DNA of 48,335 bases from JBMOMT01 sp049324835 (lineage in GTDB: Bacteria > Chloroflexota > Anaerolineae > CAYNKW01), in NCBI GenBank assembly GCA_049324835.1, contig JBMOMT010000065.1:1-48335 (forward strand), given 5' to 3'. Within the stretch, counting starts at the first letter, position 1. Every line of letters starts with the position of its first letter. Both the position numbers and the translations under genes were made by a program. The notes beneath the pieces are model-generated. The model saw nothing but the letters and a program-made list of their open reading frames with translations, was not told the origin of the DNA and ran no database searches. Positions 40,065-47,649 of the stretch are shown piece by piece.

Positions 40065-40103
40065 AAACCAGGCCCCTGCGCTGCCAGCGCAGGGGCCTGG
40101 TTT
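40065..40103. terminator. Bidirectional terminator between convergent genes
   Basis: AAACCAGGCCCCTGCGCTG / CAGCGCAGGGGCCTGGTTT, 19-bp perfect arms around one base, with T-tracts on both strands. It serves the TrxR fusion gene (plus) and the small lipoprotein gene (minus). Confidence 0.85.
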
Positions 40104-40120
40104 TGTGTGGTCGTGCTGCG

Positions 40121-40603
40121 TCACTCGGTGACCGTCAAGATCAGCTCTATGTTGCTGATTGCAGAACTGTCGGCGTTGCGCGTGACCTGGATTTTGATTT
40201 TGTACAGACCGATCTCGATGTTGGGATCGACCGCTATCCAGAATTCGGTCCGCCGTTTTTCCCCTGGCCACATGCTCAAAGAGCGCCTGGCCCACACCCC
40301 TTTGCGTCTTTCGATCTCGAGTTTGACCGGTCCCCGAACAAATTTCAGGCCGTTATCGGGCTGCACACTGGCCGCCACGGTCAGCTTTTCCGAGTCGGTT
40401 TGGCCGCCAAAGCCGATCTCGACGCACGTCTTGATCTGAGCAATGTCGCCGCGTTTCAGTTCCTGAGGCTCGATCCAGGCATGGATCTCGGGTGAGAGGG
40501 TGGCGATGATGAGCGTGGGAGTGGGTGTGCAACTGTTTGAACTGAGACCGATCAGCATGACCAGCAGCCAGATAATCCGATCACGCCGAAAAACGATCCA
40601 CAT
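40121..40603 (-). CDS. Small predicted lipoprotein of unknown function
   Basis: 160 residues. The N-terminal hydrophobic segment (IIWLLVMLIGLSSNSC) ends at a Cys that could be lipidated, although SNSC is a weak lipobox. The rest looks like one beta-rich domain (IEPQELKRGDIAQI..., IGLYKIKIQVTRNAD), similar in style to a NEW3/CARDB-type module. I do not recognise the family. ATG at 40603 has GGGGGAG. Its promoter diverges from that of the 3-hydroxyacyl-CoA dehydrogenase gene. Confidence 0.7.
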   Translation of the reverse strand: MWIVFRRDRIIWLLVMLIGLSSNSCTPTPTLIIATLSPEIHAWIEPQELKRGDIAQIKTCVEIGFGGQTDSEKLTVAASVQPDNGLKFVRGPVKLEIERRKGVWARRSLSMWPGEKRRTEFWIAVDPNIEIGLYKIKIQVTRNADSSAISNIELILTVTE

Positions 40604-40659
40604 GACTCCCCCCGATCCGGCGGTTAAGGACTATCGCGCCGCCATTTTTGTGGTGAAGC

Positions 40660-40688
40660 ATTGTAACACACTCGGAGCCTTGCGTCAA
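40660..40688 (-). promoter_or_regulatory. Promoter for the small lipoprotein
   Basis: Minus strand TTGACG (40688-40683), 17-base spacer, TACAAT (40665-40660). Its -35 is six bases from the -35 of the divergent promoter at 40694-40722. Confidence 0.65.
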
Positions 40689-40693
40689 GGTAT

Positions 40694-40722
40694 TTGCTCG
40701 AGGCGGGTATCGGTGCTATACT
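40694..40722 (+). promoter_or_regulatory. Promoter for 3-hydroxyacyl-CoA dehydrogenase gene
   Basis: TTGCTC (40694-40699), 17-base spacer, TATACT (40717-40722), about 74 bases before the ATG. It is arranged back-to-back with the lipoprotein promoter. Confidence 0.65.
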
Positions 40723-40795
40723 TGCCTTGCCTTTCATTTACCTCAACCGTTGGCCACACGCCTGTTTCCTATCACCTCGTTGAAAGGAGGCTGTC

Positions 40796-41644
40796 ATGCA
40801 CAAGATCGCCATTGTAGGGGTCGGCACCATGGGCGGGGGTATTGGTTACGTCACCGCCTCGGCTGGCTACCCGACCAGCCTGTACGATCCCTTGCCTGAA
40901 ATGCTCGACAAAGCCCGGAATTATCACCGCAAGCTACTGGATCGGGCTGTGAGCAAAGAGCAACTGACTTTTCGGGATGCCGATAGTTACTGGGGCCGTG
41001 TGCTCTATACCGGCACGCTGGCTGCAGCGCTCAACGGCGCCGATCTGATCCTCGAGGCCGTGCCGGAAAAGATGGACCTCAAGCAAGAAGTCTTTCGGCA
41101 GATCGAAAAGCTGGCTCCATCCCATGCCATCCTGGGCAGCAACACCAGCTCACTGCCCATCACCGAGCTGGCCAATGCGGTGAGCGACCGCGGTCGCGTC
41201 ATCGGCACCCACTTTTTTAACCCGGCCCCGGTGATGAAACTCGTCGAGGTTGTGGTTGGCCTGGACACACGCCAGGAAACGGTGGACACGGTCATACAAT
41301 TTGTCAAACACATCGGCAAAGAGGCCGTCGTTGTCCAGGACCGGCCCGGCTTTGTCACCACCCGCGTCGGGTTGATGCTCATCTCGGAGGCCATCTTTGC
41401 CTATCAGGAGGGCCTGGCTGAAAAAGAAGACCTGGACAAAGCCATGTCCCTGGGCTACAACCTGCCCATGGGCCCGCTGACGCTGGCCGATCTGGTGGGG
41501 CTGGATGTGGTGCTGGACGTGCTGGATGCTCTTTTTGAGAATTACAAAGACCCGCGCTATCGTGCGCCGATCCTGCTGCGCAAGATGGTGCAGGCCGGAC
41601 GACTGGGCCGCAAGAGCGGCGAGGGCTTTTATCAATACACCTGA
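40796..41644 (+). CDS. 3-hydroxyacyl-CoA (3-hydroxybutyryl-CoA) dehydrogenase
   Basis: 282 residues, standard length. The NAD-binding motif is GVGTMGGGIG. The active-site strands are SNTSSLPITELA and GTHFFNPAPVMKLVEVV; the C-terminal dimer domain is RPGFVTTRVGLMLISEA...GYNLPMGPLTLADLVGLDV. It interconverts 3-hydroxyacyl-CoA and acetoacetyl-CoA-type products, a step shared by beta-oxidation and butyrate-type fermentation. ATG at 40796 has AAAGGAGG. It is followed after 12 bases by a threonine-synthase-like gene, then a thiolase unit. Confidence 0.93.
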   Translation: MHKIAIVGVGTMGGGIGYVTASAGYPTSLYDPLPEMLDKARNYHRKLLDRAVSKEQLTFRDADSYWGRVLYTGTLAAALNGADLILEAVPEKMDLKQEVFRQIEKLAPSHAILGSNTSSLPITELANAVSDRGRVIGTHFFNPAPVMKLVEVVVGLDTRQETVDTVIQFVKHIGKEAVVVQDRPGFVTTRVGLMLISEAIFAYQEGLAEKEDLDKAMSLGYNLPMGPLTLADLVGLDVVLDVLDALFENYKDPRYRAPILLRKMVQAGRLGRKSGEGFYQYT

Positions 41645-41656
41645 GGTGAACAAACG

Positions 41657-42763
41657 ATGCGCGTTTTCTGTCCCGATTGTGGAGCGCAGCAAACACTCAC
41701 GCCGCAACGCTGGCGCTGCGATTGTGGCGGCGCGTGGGAGCCGGTGGAGCGGGCCGATTTCGACCCAACGCTGATCGACGCCGCCGACTGTTCCGTCTGG
41801 CGCTACCGGCGGCTGTACGGCGCCGATTTTGAAACGCCCCAGGTGCGGCTGGGCGCCGGCTGGACGCCGCTGCTGTCGCTGGATTTCAGCGGCCGCCAGG
41901 TGGGGTTCAAGCTGGAATATTTTGCCCCCACGGCCTCTTTCAAAGATCGCGGCACCGCGATGATGATCAACGTGCTGGCCCACCAGGGCGTGACCCACGT
42001 GGCCGACGATTCCTCCGGCAATGCCGGCGCCTCGGTGGCCGCTTATGCCGCGCGGGCCGGCATGCAGGCCGATATTTTTGTGCCGGCCTACGCCTCACCC
42101 GCCAAGCAGGCCCAGATCGCCGTCTATGGCGCGCGGGTGCACCCCATCGCCGGGCCGCGCAACAATGCCAAGCTGGCGGCCTTTGAGGCCGCCGAACGTG
42201 GTGTGTCGCTGGCTTCGCATGCCTACCACCCCGGCTTTCTGCTGGGCCAGCAATCGATGGCCTGGGAGTTGTGGGAGCAGATGGGTCGCCGCGCACCCGA
42301 CTGGTTGGTGGTGCCGGTGGGTCAGGGATTACACCTGCTAGGTGTCTGGCTGGGTTTCCGGCGGCTCAAAGCGGCCGGCTGGGTGGATCGACTGCCGCGG
42401 TTGGTGGCGGTGCAGGCGGCCAGGCTGGCGCCGCTGGTGAAGGCCTTCGAGGCCGGACTGGAAACGGTGCCCGGCGTCGAACCGGCAGCGCAGACGGTGG
42501 CGGAGGGGCTTTCGATTGCCCAGCCCGTCCGCGGGCGGCGATTGTTGCAGGCGGTGCGCCAGACGGGCGGCGTCTGTGTGGCCGTGGAAGACACGGCCAT
42601 CCTGGCCGCTCAGGATAGATTGGCCCGCCAGGGATTGTACATCGAGCCGACCAGCGCCACCGCCGTGGCAGCTCTGGAGGCGGTGTTTGCTCTGGCTGCG
42701 CCGGAGGATGCCATCGTCGTGCCGCTGACCGGCAGCGGCCTGAAAGGCAGCCCTCGCCTGTAG
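41657..42763 (+). CDS. Threonine-synthase-like PLP enzyme
   Basis: 368 residues of the PLP fold type II (tryptophan-synthase beta) group. An N-terminal zinc-ribbon (CPDCG...CDCG) precedes the PLP domain. The PLP Lys is K96 in SFKDRGT, and SSGNAGAS binds the cofactor phosphate. The layout matches threonine synthase, but these enzymes also cover deaminases and lyases of amino acids. It shares the 3-hydroxyacyl-CoA dehydrogenase transcript (12-base gap), so an amino-acid feed into acyl-CoA metabolism is possible (inference). Confidence 0.82.
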   Translation: MRVFCPDCGAQQTLTPQRWRCDCGGAWEPVERADFDPTLIDAADCSVWRYRRLYGADFETPQVRLGAGWTPLLSLDFSGRQVGFKLEYFAPTASFKDRGTAMMINVLAHQGVTHVADDSSGNAGASVAAYAARAGMQADIFVPAYASPAKQAQIAVYGARVHPIAGPRNNAKLAAFEAAERGVSLASHAYHPGFLLGQQSMAWELWEQMGRRAPDWLVVPVGQGLHLLGVWLGFRRLKAAGWVDRLPRLVAVQAARLAPLVKAFEAGLETVPGVEPAAQTVAEGLSIAQPVRGRRLLQAVRQTGGVCVAVEDTAILAAQDRLARQGLYIEPTSATAVAALEAVFALAAPEDAIVVPLTGSGLKGSPRL

Positions 42764-42776
42764 CGGGTGGTTTACC

Positions 42777-42820
42777 TTGCCCGTACGGTTGTTTCGTGTT
42801 AAAATAAACCAAACGTTTGG
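42777..42820 (+). promoter_or_regulatory. Promoter and palindromic operator for the thiolase
   Basis: TTGCCC (42777-42782), 17-base spacer, TAAAAT (42800-42805), then a perfect palindrome CCAAACGTTTGG (42809-42820) over the expected start site. The position suits repression, possibly by a TetR- or LacI-type protein; none is encoded nearby. Confidence 0.55.
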
Positions 42821-42885
42821 CAGATAACCAGCTCAACATCGACAGCGCTGTCGGTGAGGGAATCGATGGAGAGGGAGAAGGAAAC

Positions 42886-44076
42886 ATGCACGAGGTGGTC
42901 ATTGTCGGCGCTGCCCGCACGGCCATCGGCGGTTTTCAAGGCGCGCTCGGTGGCACGCCCGCGCCCCAACTGGGCGCGATCGTCATTCGAGAGGCGGTGA
43001 GGCGGGCCGGGGTCGATCCGGCCTCGGTGGATGAAGTGTTGATGGGTTGTGTCGTGCCCGCCGGGCAGGGTCAGGCGCCGGCGCGCCAGGCGGCCATTCA
43101 CGCCGGGGTGCCGCCCCAGGTGGGCGCGGTCACGCTCAACAAGGTGTGCGGCTCTGGCCTGAAAACGGTCATGTTGGCCGCGGCCATGATCCGGGCCGGC
43201 GACGCCGAGACCATCGTCGCCGGCGGTATGGAGAACATGAGCCTGGCCCCCTACCTGCTGCCCCAGGCCCGCACCGGCTACCGGCTGGGCCACGGTCAGA
43301 TGTTGGACGCGGTGGTGCACGACGGCCTGTGGTGCGCCTTCGACGATCGTCACATGGGTAACGCCGCCGAGTTTATCGCTCGCGAGTACGGCCTGACGCG
43401 GCAAGAGTTGGACGCCTACGCCCTGGAAAGCCACCGCAAAGCGGTTGCGGCCATCGACGCCGGACGGTTCAAGGCCGAGATCGCGCCGCTGATCGTGCCC
43501 CAGCGTAAGGGTGATACGCTCGCCTTTGACACCGACGAGAACCCGCGGCGCGACACCAGCCTGGAAAAGCTGGCTTGCCTGCGGCCAGCCTTTCAAAAAG
43601 ATGGTCTCGTCACGGCGGGCAACGCGCCGGGCATCACCGACGGCGCGGCGGCAGTGGTGGTGACGAGTGCACACCAGGCCGAGGCCCTGGGTCTGAAACC
43701 GCTGGCCCGCATCACCGGCTACGCCCAGGCGTCTGTGGAGCCGGGCTGGGTGTTCATCGCGCCGGTGCACGCGGTGCGTCGTCTGCTGAAAAAGAGCGGA
43801 ACGACACTGGCCGATTACGACCTGATCGAGATCAACGAGGCTTTTGCCGCCCAGACGCTGGCCGACGGCAAAGCGCTGGCAGAGGACGGCTGGGATTGGG
43901 AGAAGGTCAACGTCAACGGCGGCGCTATCGCGCTGGGGCATCCCATCGGTTGCAGTGGGGCGCGGGTGCTGGTGACGCTGCTGTACGCGCTCCGAGATCG
44001 CGGCCTCAAGACCGGTCTGGCCACGCTGTGCCTGGGCGGCGGCGAGGCGGTGGCGCTGAGTGTGGAGATGCTTTAG
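42886..44076 (+). CDS. Acetyl-CoA acetyltransferase (thiolase)
   Basis: 396 residues. The acylated Cys is C88 in NKVCGSGLK. NEAFAAQ, GGAIALGHPIGCSGAR and the catalytic Cys of LCLGGGEA are intact. It condenses or cleaves acetoacetyl-CoA/3-oxoacyl-CoA. ATG at 42886 follows AGAAGGAAAC; the extra 23 residues of the longer frame are unlike the family and would overlap the palindrome. A terminator follows directly. Confidence 0.95.
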   Translation: MHEVVIVGAARTAIGGFQGALGGTPAPQLGAIVIREAVRRAGVDPASVDEVLMGCVVPAGQGQAPARQAAIHAGVPPQVGAVTLNKVCGSGLKTVMLAAAMIRAGDAETIVAGGMENMSLAPYLLPQARTGYRLGHGQMLDAVVHDGLWCAFDDRHMGNAAEFIAREYGLTRQELDAYALESHRKAVAAIDAGRFKAEIAPLIVPQRKGDTLAFDTDENPRRDTSLEKLACLRPAFQKDGLVTAGNAPGITDGAAAVVVTSAHQAEALGLKPLARITGYAQASVEPGWVFIAPVHAVRRLLKKSGTTLADYDLIEINEAFAAQTLADGKALAEDGWDWEKVNVNGGAIALGHPIGCSGARVLVTLLYALRDRGLKTGLATLCLGGGEAVALSVEML

Positions 44077-44085
44077 CCATCACCC

Positions 44086-44116
44086 CCCAAAGGTCTTCCA
44101 GGCCTTTGGGTTTTTT
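44086..44116 (+). terminator. Rho-independent terminator after thiolase
   Basis: CCCAAAGG (44086-44093) and CCTTTGGG (44103-44110) form the stem, followed by TTTTTT. It ends the thiolase transcript ten bases after the stop codon. Confidence 0.85.
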
Positions 44117-44130
44117 AGTGCCTTTTCAAC

Positions 44131-44226
44131 AAGATTCTTGCACGTTTGGCGAGAAAATTCACCACCGAGACGCCAGGGTCGCAAGTTTTTTGCCTCTTCC
44201 TTTGCGTCCTTGGCGGTGAAAAAATC
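44131..44226. repeat. Dispersed palindromic element, copy 3 (inverted)
   Basis: Read on the minus strand this copy has the same order as the element at 31290-31389: imperfect arms (TCACCGCCAAGGACGCAAAG ... GGCGTCTCGGTGGTGAA) then the tail TTTTCTCGCCAAACGTGCAAG. Divergence is high, so both copies are old. Confidence 0.75.
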
Positions 44227-44369
44227 CTTTTGGTTCCGGCTTGGCCGGGTCAGGTGCCCATCGGAAGGAGGTTCGTAGTGAGCCACGCGGCGGAGCGGAG
44301 TGGCGTCTTACGGCACTCCACGCCGTTACGTGCCTGACCACGAACATATTATACGAGGAGGAACGGCAA

Positions 44370-45518
44370 ATGGACTTTGAGCTGACCGAAGAGCAGCGTC
44401 TTTTTCGCAACATGGTGCGCGAATTTGCACAGAACGAGATCGCGCCGCGCGCCGCCGAGGTGGAGCGGGCAGGCGGGTTTCCCTGGCAAAACTTTCGCCA
44501 GATGGCCGGTCTGGGTCTGTTTGGCATCCCTTACCCGGAAAAGTATGGCGGCTCCGGCGGCGACATGGTGAGTTACGCCATCGCTGTGGAAGAGATCTCG
44601 CGCGCCTGCGGCTCCACCGGCATCACCATGGCTGCCCAGACCTCGCTGGCCTGCGGGCCGCTCTATTATTTTGGCAATGAAGCGCAGAAAAAGAAATATC
44701 TATCCCCACTGGCCAGCGGCGCAAAGGTGGGCGGCTTTGGTCTCACCGAGCCAGGGGCCGGCTCCGACGCCGGCGGCACCCAGACGCGCGCCGTGCGCGA
44801 CGGCGACGCCTGGGTGGTCAACGGGCGCAAGACCTTTTGCACCAACGGCTCGGCGGCCGATGTGGTCGTGTTCACCGCCCGCACCGATCCCCAGGCCGGT
44901 GGGTCGCGGGGCATTTCCAGCTTTATCGTGGAAAAGGGCACACCCGGTTTCCGGCCTGGCCGCGATGAAGACAAGATGGGGCTCAAAGGTTCGGTCACGT
45001 CGGAGTTGATTTTTGAGGACTGCCGCATCCCCGCGGAAAACCTGCTGGGCGACGAGGGTGGAGGCTTTAAACAGTTTCTGGCTACCCTCGACGGTGGCCG
45101 CATCAGCATCGGGGCGATGGCGCTGGGGCTGGCCCAGGCCGCTCTGGACCGGGCGGTGCCCTATGCCCGGGAGCGCCACCAGTTCGGGCGGCCCATCGGC
45201 AGCAACCAGGCCATCCAGTGGATGCTGGCCGACATGGCCACCGAGATCGACGCCGCCCGGCTGCTGATCTACCGCGCTGCCTGGATGCGGGATCGGGGCC
45301 TCAAGACCACCAAAGAGTCGGCCATGGCCAAGCTGTTCGCCTCGGAGGTGGCCGAGCGGGCGGCCTTCAAGGCCATCCAGATCCACGGCGGCTACGGCTA
45401 CACCCGCGATTACGAGGTGGAGCGTATCTATCGCGATCAGCGGCTGTGCACCATCGGCGAGGGTACCAGCGAGATTCAGCGGCTGGTCATCGCCCGCGAG
45501 CTGCTGGGTCGGTTGTAG
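44370..45518 (+). CDS. Acyl-CoA dehydrogenase
   Basis: 382-residue FAD enzyme that introduces the 2,3-double bond in acyl-CoA. The three domains are clear: helical N-terminus, beta domain with FGLTEPGAGSDAGG, and C-terminal helices with YGYTRDYEVERIYRD. Catalytic Glu is E364 in GEGTSEIQ, as in short-chain acyl-CoA dehydrogenases. ATG at 44370 has GAGGAGG; an earlier in-frame region overlaps the repeat and was dropped. No etfAB genes are in view. Confidence 0.95.
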   Translation: MDFELTEEQRLFRNMVREFAQNEIAPRAAEVERAGGFPWQNFRQMAGLGLFGIPYPEKYGGSGGDMVSYAIAVEEISRACGSTGITMAAQTSLACGPLYYFGNEAQKKKYLSPLASGAKVGGFGLTEPGAGSDAGGTQTRAVRDGDAWVVNGRKTFCTNGSAADVVVFTARTDPQAGGSRGISSFIVEKGTPGFRPGRDEDKMGLKGSVTSELIFEDCRIPAENLLGDEGGGFKQFLATLDGGRISIGAMALGLAQAALDRAVPYARERHQFGRPIGSNQAIQWMLADMATEIDAARLLIYRAAWMRDRGLKTTKESAMAKLFASEVAERAAFKAIQIHGGYGYTRDYEVERIYRDQRLCTIGEGTSEIQRLVIARELLGRL

Positions 45519-45539
45519 CAGAGACAAGAGACAGGCGCG

Positions 45540-46307
45540 ATGAACATTCGATTCGATGGCAAAACGGTCATCGTCACCGGCGCGGCCCACGGCTTTGGAC
45601 GGGCCATCGCCCTGGGCTTTGCCGGGCGGGGCGCCGACGTGTGGGCCTGCGACGTGCTGGCGGACGAGCTGGCCGAAACGCGGGAGCTGTGTCTGGCCTC
45701 CGGGGGGCGTTGCCAGGTGCGCGCGGTGGACGTCACCGAGAGGGAGGCGGTTTTTGCTTTCGTGGCCGGGGCGGCGGCGCCCTCGGGCCGGGTGGACGTG
45801 CTGGTCAACAATGCCGGCGGCGTGCTGGGCCAGGTGGGCCGTCCGCTGGAAGAGGTCTCTGCGTCCGATTGGCAGCGCATCTTTGACGTGAACGTGAGCG
45901 GCGCGTTTACTTTTTCGCAGGCCGTGGCGCCGGGCATGAAGGCGGCGCGTTGGGGGCGCATCGTCAACATCAGCAGCGGCGCGGGGCTGGGCGTGAGCCT
46001 GACGGGCATCCAGGCCTATGCCTCGGCCAAGGCGGCCCAGATCGGTCTGACGCGGCAGCTGGCTCACGAGTTGGGGCCGTGGGGCATCACGGTGAACAAC
46101 ATCGCGCCGGGTTTCGTGCGCTCCAACCCGGCCAGCGAGCGGCAGTGGCAATCCTACGGGCAGGAGGGTCAAAAGGCGCTGCTGGAGCGTATCGCTCTCA
46201 AGCGGCTGGGTGCGCCGGAGGATATCGCCCACGGGGTGCTCTTTTTGGCCTCCGATTACGCCGGCTGGATCACGGGCCAGGTGCTGTCTATCGACGGCGG
46301 CAAATAG
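45540..46307 (+). CDS. Short-chain dehydrogenase/reductase (FabG-like)
   Basis: 255 residues. The Rossmann motif TGAAHGFGRA, NNAG, the active-site Ser region ISSGAG and Y160-x3-K164 (YASAK) are all present, with the C-terminal GQVLSIDGG. It reduces or oxidises a 3-oxoacyl, hydroxy acid or alcohol with NAD(P). It follows the acyl-CoA dehydrogenase by 21 bases, so the two are probably one unit; the substrate is not fixed. Confidence 0.9.
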   Translation: MNIRFDGKTVIVTGAAHGFGRAIALGFAGRGADVWACDVLADELAETRELCLASGGRCQVRAVDVTEREAVFAFVAGAAAPSGRVDVLVNNAGGVLGQVGRPLEEVSASDWQRIFDVNVSGAFTFSQAVAPGMKAARWGRIVNISSGAGLGVSLTGIQAYASAKAAQIGLTRQLAHELGPWGITVNNIAPGFVRSNPASERQWQSYGQEGQKALLERIALKRLGAPEDIAHGVLFLASDYAGWITGQVLSIDGGK

Positions 46308-46377
46308 GCAAAAAAAAGCGGGCCGGGCGTGTGGCCTCAACCATTATCGTAAAAAACGAGACCGAGGAGGACAGGTC

Positions 46378-47268
46378 ATGAAACGTAACGATATTCCCGA
46401 TTTCAAAACACAGATCACCCAGGAATTGCAGCGATTGGGTCAGGCTGGCGCGCGCCGGCTGCTCGACGCCGGGCGAAAATGGGATCTGGCGCCCACGCTG
46501 CGGGCGGGTGGGTCGATCATCTTTCCTCACGCCGGCATCGAGGTTTGCGGCCACCAGATCGCCGCGGCGGTGCATGCCTGCCTGGATAGCGGCGCCGACC
46601 GGGTGCTGGTGGTGGGGGTGCTGCACGCCCTGACCGACGAACTTCAGGACGCCCGCGTGCGGGTGGCCGCCGGCGCCGACGTGACCCAAGAGGCGGCCTG
46701 GGGCATCCAGGGACCGGGCCTGGCGGGTCGGCAGGATTGGCGGCGCGAGTTCTCGCTGCTCAATTTTCTGTTCTTGTGGGAGCACGAGGTGGAGCGGCGG
46801 GGCATCGTGGCGCCCGAGCTGATCGTGCGTTATCCATATCTGGCCGGCGGGCGGCCTCACATTCTGCCGGGCATCGAAGAACTGCAGGTCATCACCCGCG
46901 ACGCGGTGGTGGTCTCGACGGCGGACCCTTTCCACCACGGGCGGGCCTACGGCGAGCCGCCGGAGACGGCGCTGGCCTGGGGGGCGGGCGGCAAGGAGCT
47001 GGCCCGCAAGACCATTCAAGAGGGGCTGGACCTGCTGTGGGCGGGCGATTATTGGGGGTTCAATCAGCACTGTGTAGCGGCCAAGAGTGATGGTCGCGAT
47101 GCCGGGCAGGTGGTGCGTTACCTGCTGGGCCCGCTGGAGGGTCACATCCACGATCTGGTGGCCGACGACATGACGGTGGCCTACAACGCTCCGGCCCCAT
47201 CGTGGGTGACGGGCGCGCTCAGCGAGCAAAAGCCGGCGCCGCGTGGGCAAAAGGGCATGCTGCACTGA
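46378..47268 (+). CDS. MEMO-like (AMMECR/class III extradiol-type) protein
   Basis: 296 residues. The N-terminal half resembles MEMO/AmmB proteins: SIIFPHAGIEVCGHQIAAAVHACLDSGADRVLVVGVLHA matches the PHAGYxYSG...A block. STADPFHHGRAYG recalls the later SSDFTHYG. These proteins belong to the class III extradiol dioxygenase fold and are metal binding; bacterial function is unclear. ATG at 46378 has GAGGAGGACAGG. It ends the SDR/acyl-CoA dehydrogenase run. Confidence 0.6.
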   Translation: MKRNDIPDFKTQITQELQRLGQAGARRLLDAGRKWDLAPTLRAGGSIIFPHAGIEVCGHQIAAAVHACLDSGADRVLVVGVLHALTDELQDARVRVAAGADVTQEAAWGIQGPGLAGRQDWRREFSLLNFLFLWEHEVERRGIVAPELIVRYPYLAGGRPHILPGIEELQVITRDAVVVSTADPFHHGRAYGEPPETALAWGAGGKELARKTIQEGLDLLWAGDYWGFNQHCVAAKSDGRDAGQVVRYLLGPLEGHIHDLVADDMTVAYNAPAPSWVTGALSEQKPAPRGQKGMLH

Positions 47269-47287
47269 AAACAAATGGCGGGGAGAT

Positions 47288-47316
47288 TTGACTTAAACGG
47301 CGATGTGTGATATATT
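47288..47316 (+). promoter_or_regulatory. Promoter for tRNA-Asp
   Basis: TTGACT (47288-47293), 17-base spacer, TATATT (47311-47316), with the tRNA starting 16 bases later. Confidence 0.75.
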
Positions 47317-47331
47317 ATCGCCCGTTCGAAT

Positions 47332-47404
47332 GGGGGCGTGGTGTAGCGGTTAACATGCCGGCCTGTCAAGCCGGAGATCGCGGGTTCAAATCCCGTCGCT
47401 CCCG
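47332..47404 (+). tRNA. tRNA-Asp (anticodon GTC)
   Basis: GGGGGCG pairs with CGCTCCC (one G-U). The anticodon loop is CTGTCAA and the T-loop is in CGGGTTCAAATCCCG. The discriminator is G; CCA is not encoded. Confidence 0.95.
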
Positions 47405-47414
47405 CCTCAAGTAA

Positions 47415-47455
47415 CTCTGCGCGACACACAGAAGCTGGTAGCTTCTGGTGCGGAG
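47415..47455 (+). ncRNA. Stem-loop in the tRNA-Asp 3' trailer
   Basis: CTCTGCGC (47415-47422) pairs with GTGCGGAG (47448-47455), enclosing a perfect CAGAAGCT-GGT-AGCTTCTG hairpin (47429-47447). It lies between the tRNA and its terminator, so it is in the same transcript. It may be a processing signal or a small RNA; no known class is recognised. Confidence 0.4.
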
Positions 47456-47464
47456 ACTTGGATG

Positions 47465-47512
47465 AGAGCCATCCCTGCGTACTCGCTAGGTCCGAGGGGG
47501 TGGCTCTTTTTG
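47465..47512 (+). terminator. Terminator of the tRNA-Asp transcript
   Basis: AGAGCCATCCC (47465-47475) pairs with GGGTGGCTCT (47498-47507) across a 22-base loop, with T's following. The remaining gap to 47649 shows nothing else that I can support. Confidence 0.75.
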
Positions 47513-47649
47513 TTTCTCCACACGTATCAACGTGTTAAGGTGCGTGTTCAGTTAGCAGGCTAAACTTCCACCTGTTTCCATCCTTAGGACTATTGTACTA
47601 CAAATCTCGTAAGCTGTCAATACCCAAACTGCCTTTTCACCAAACAATC

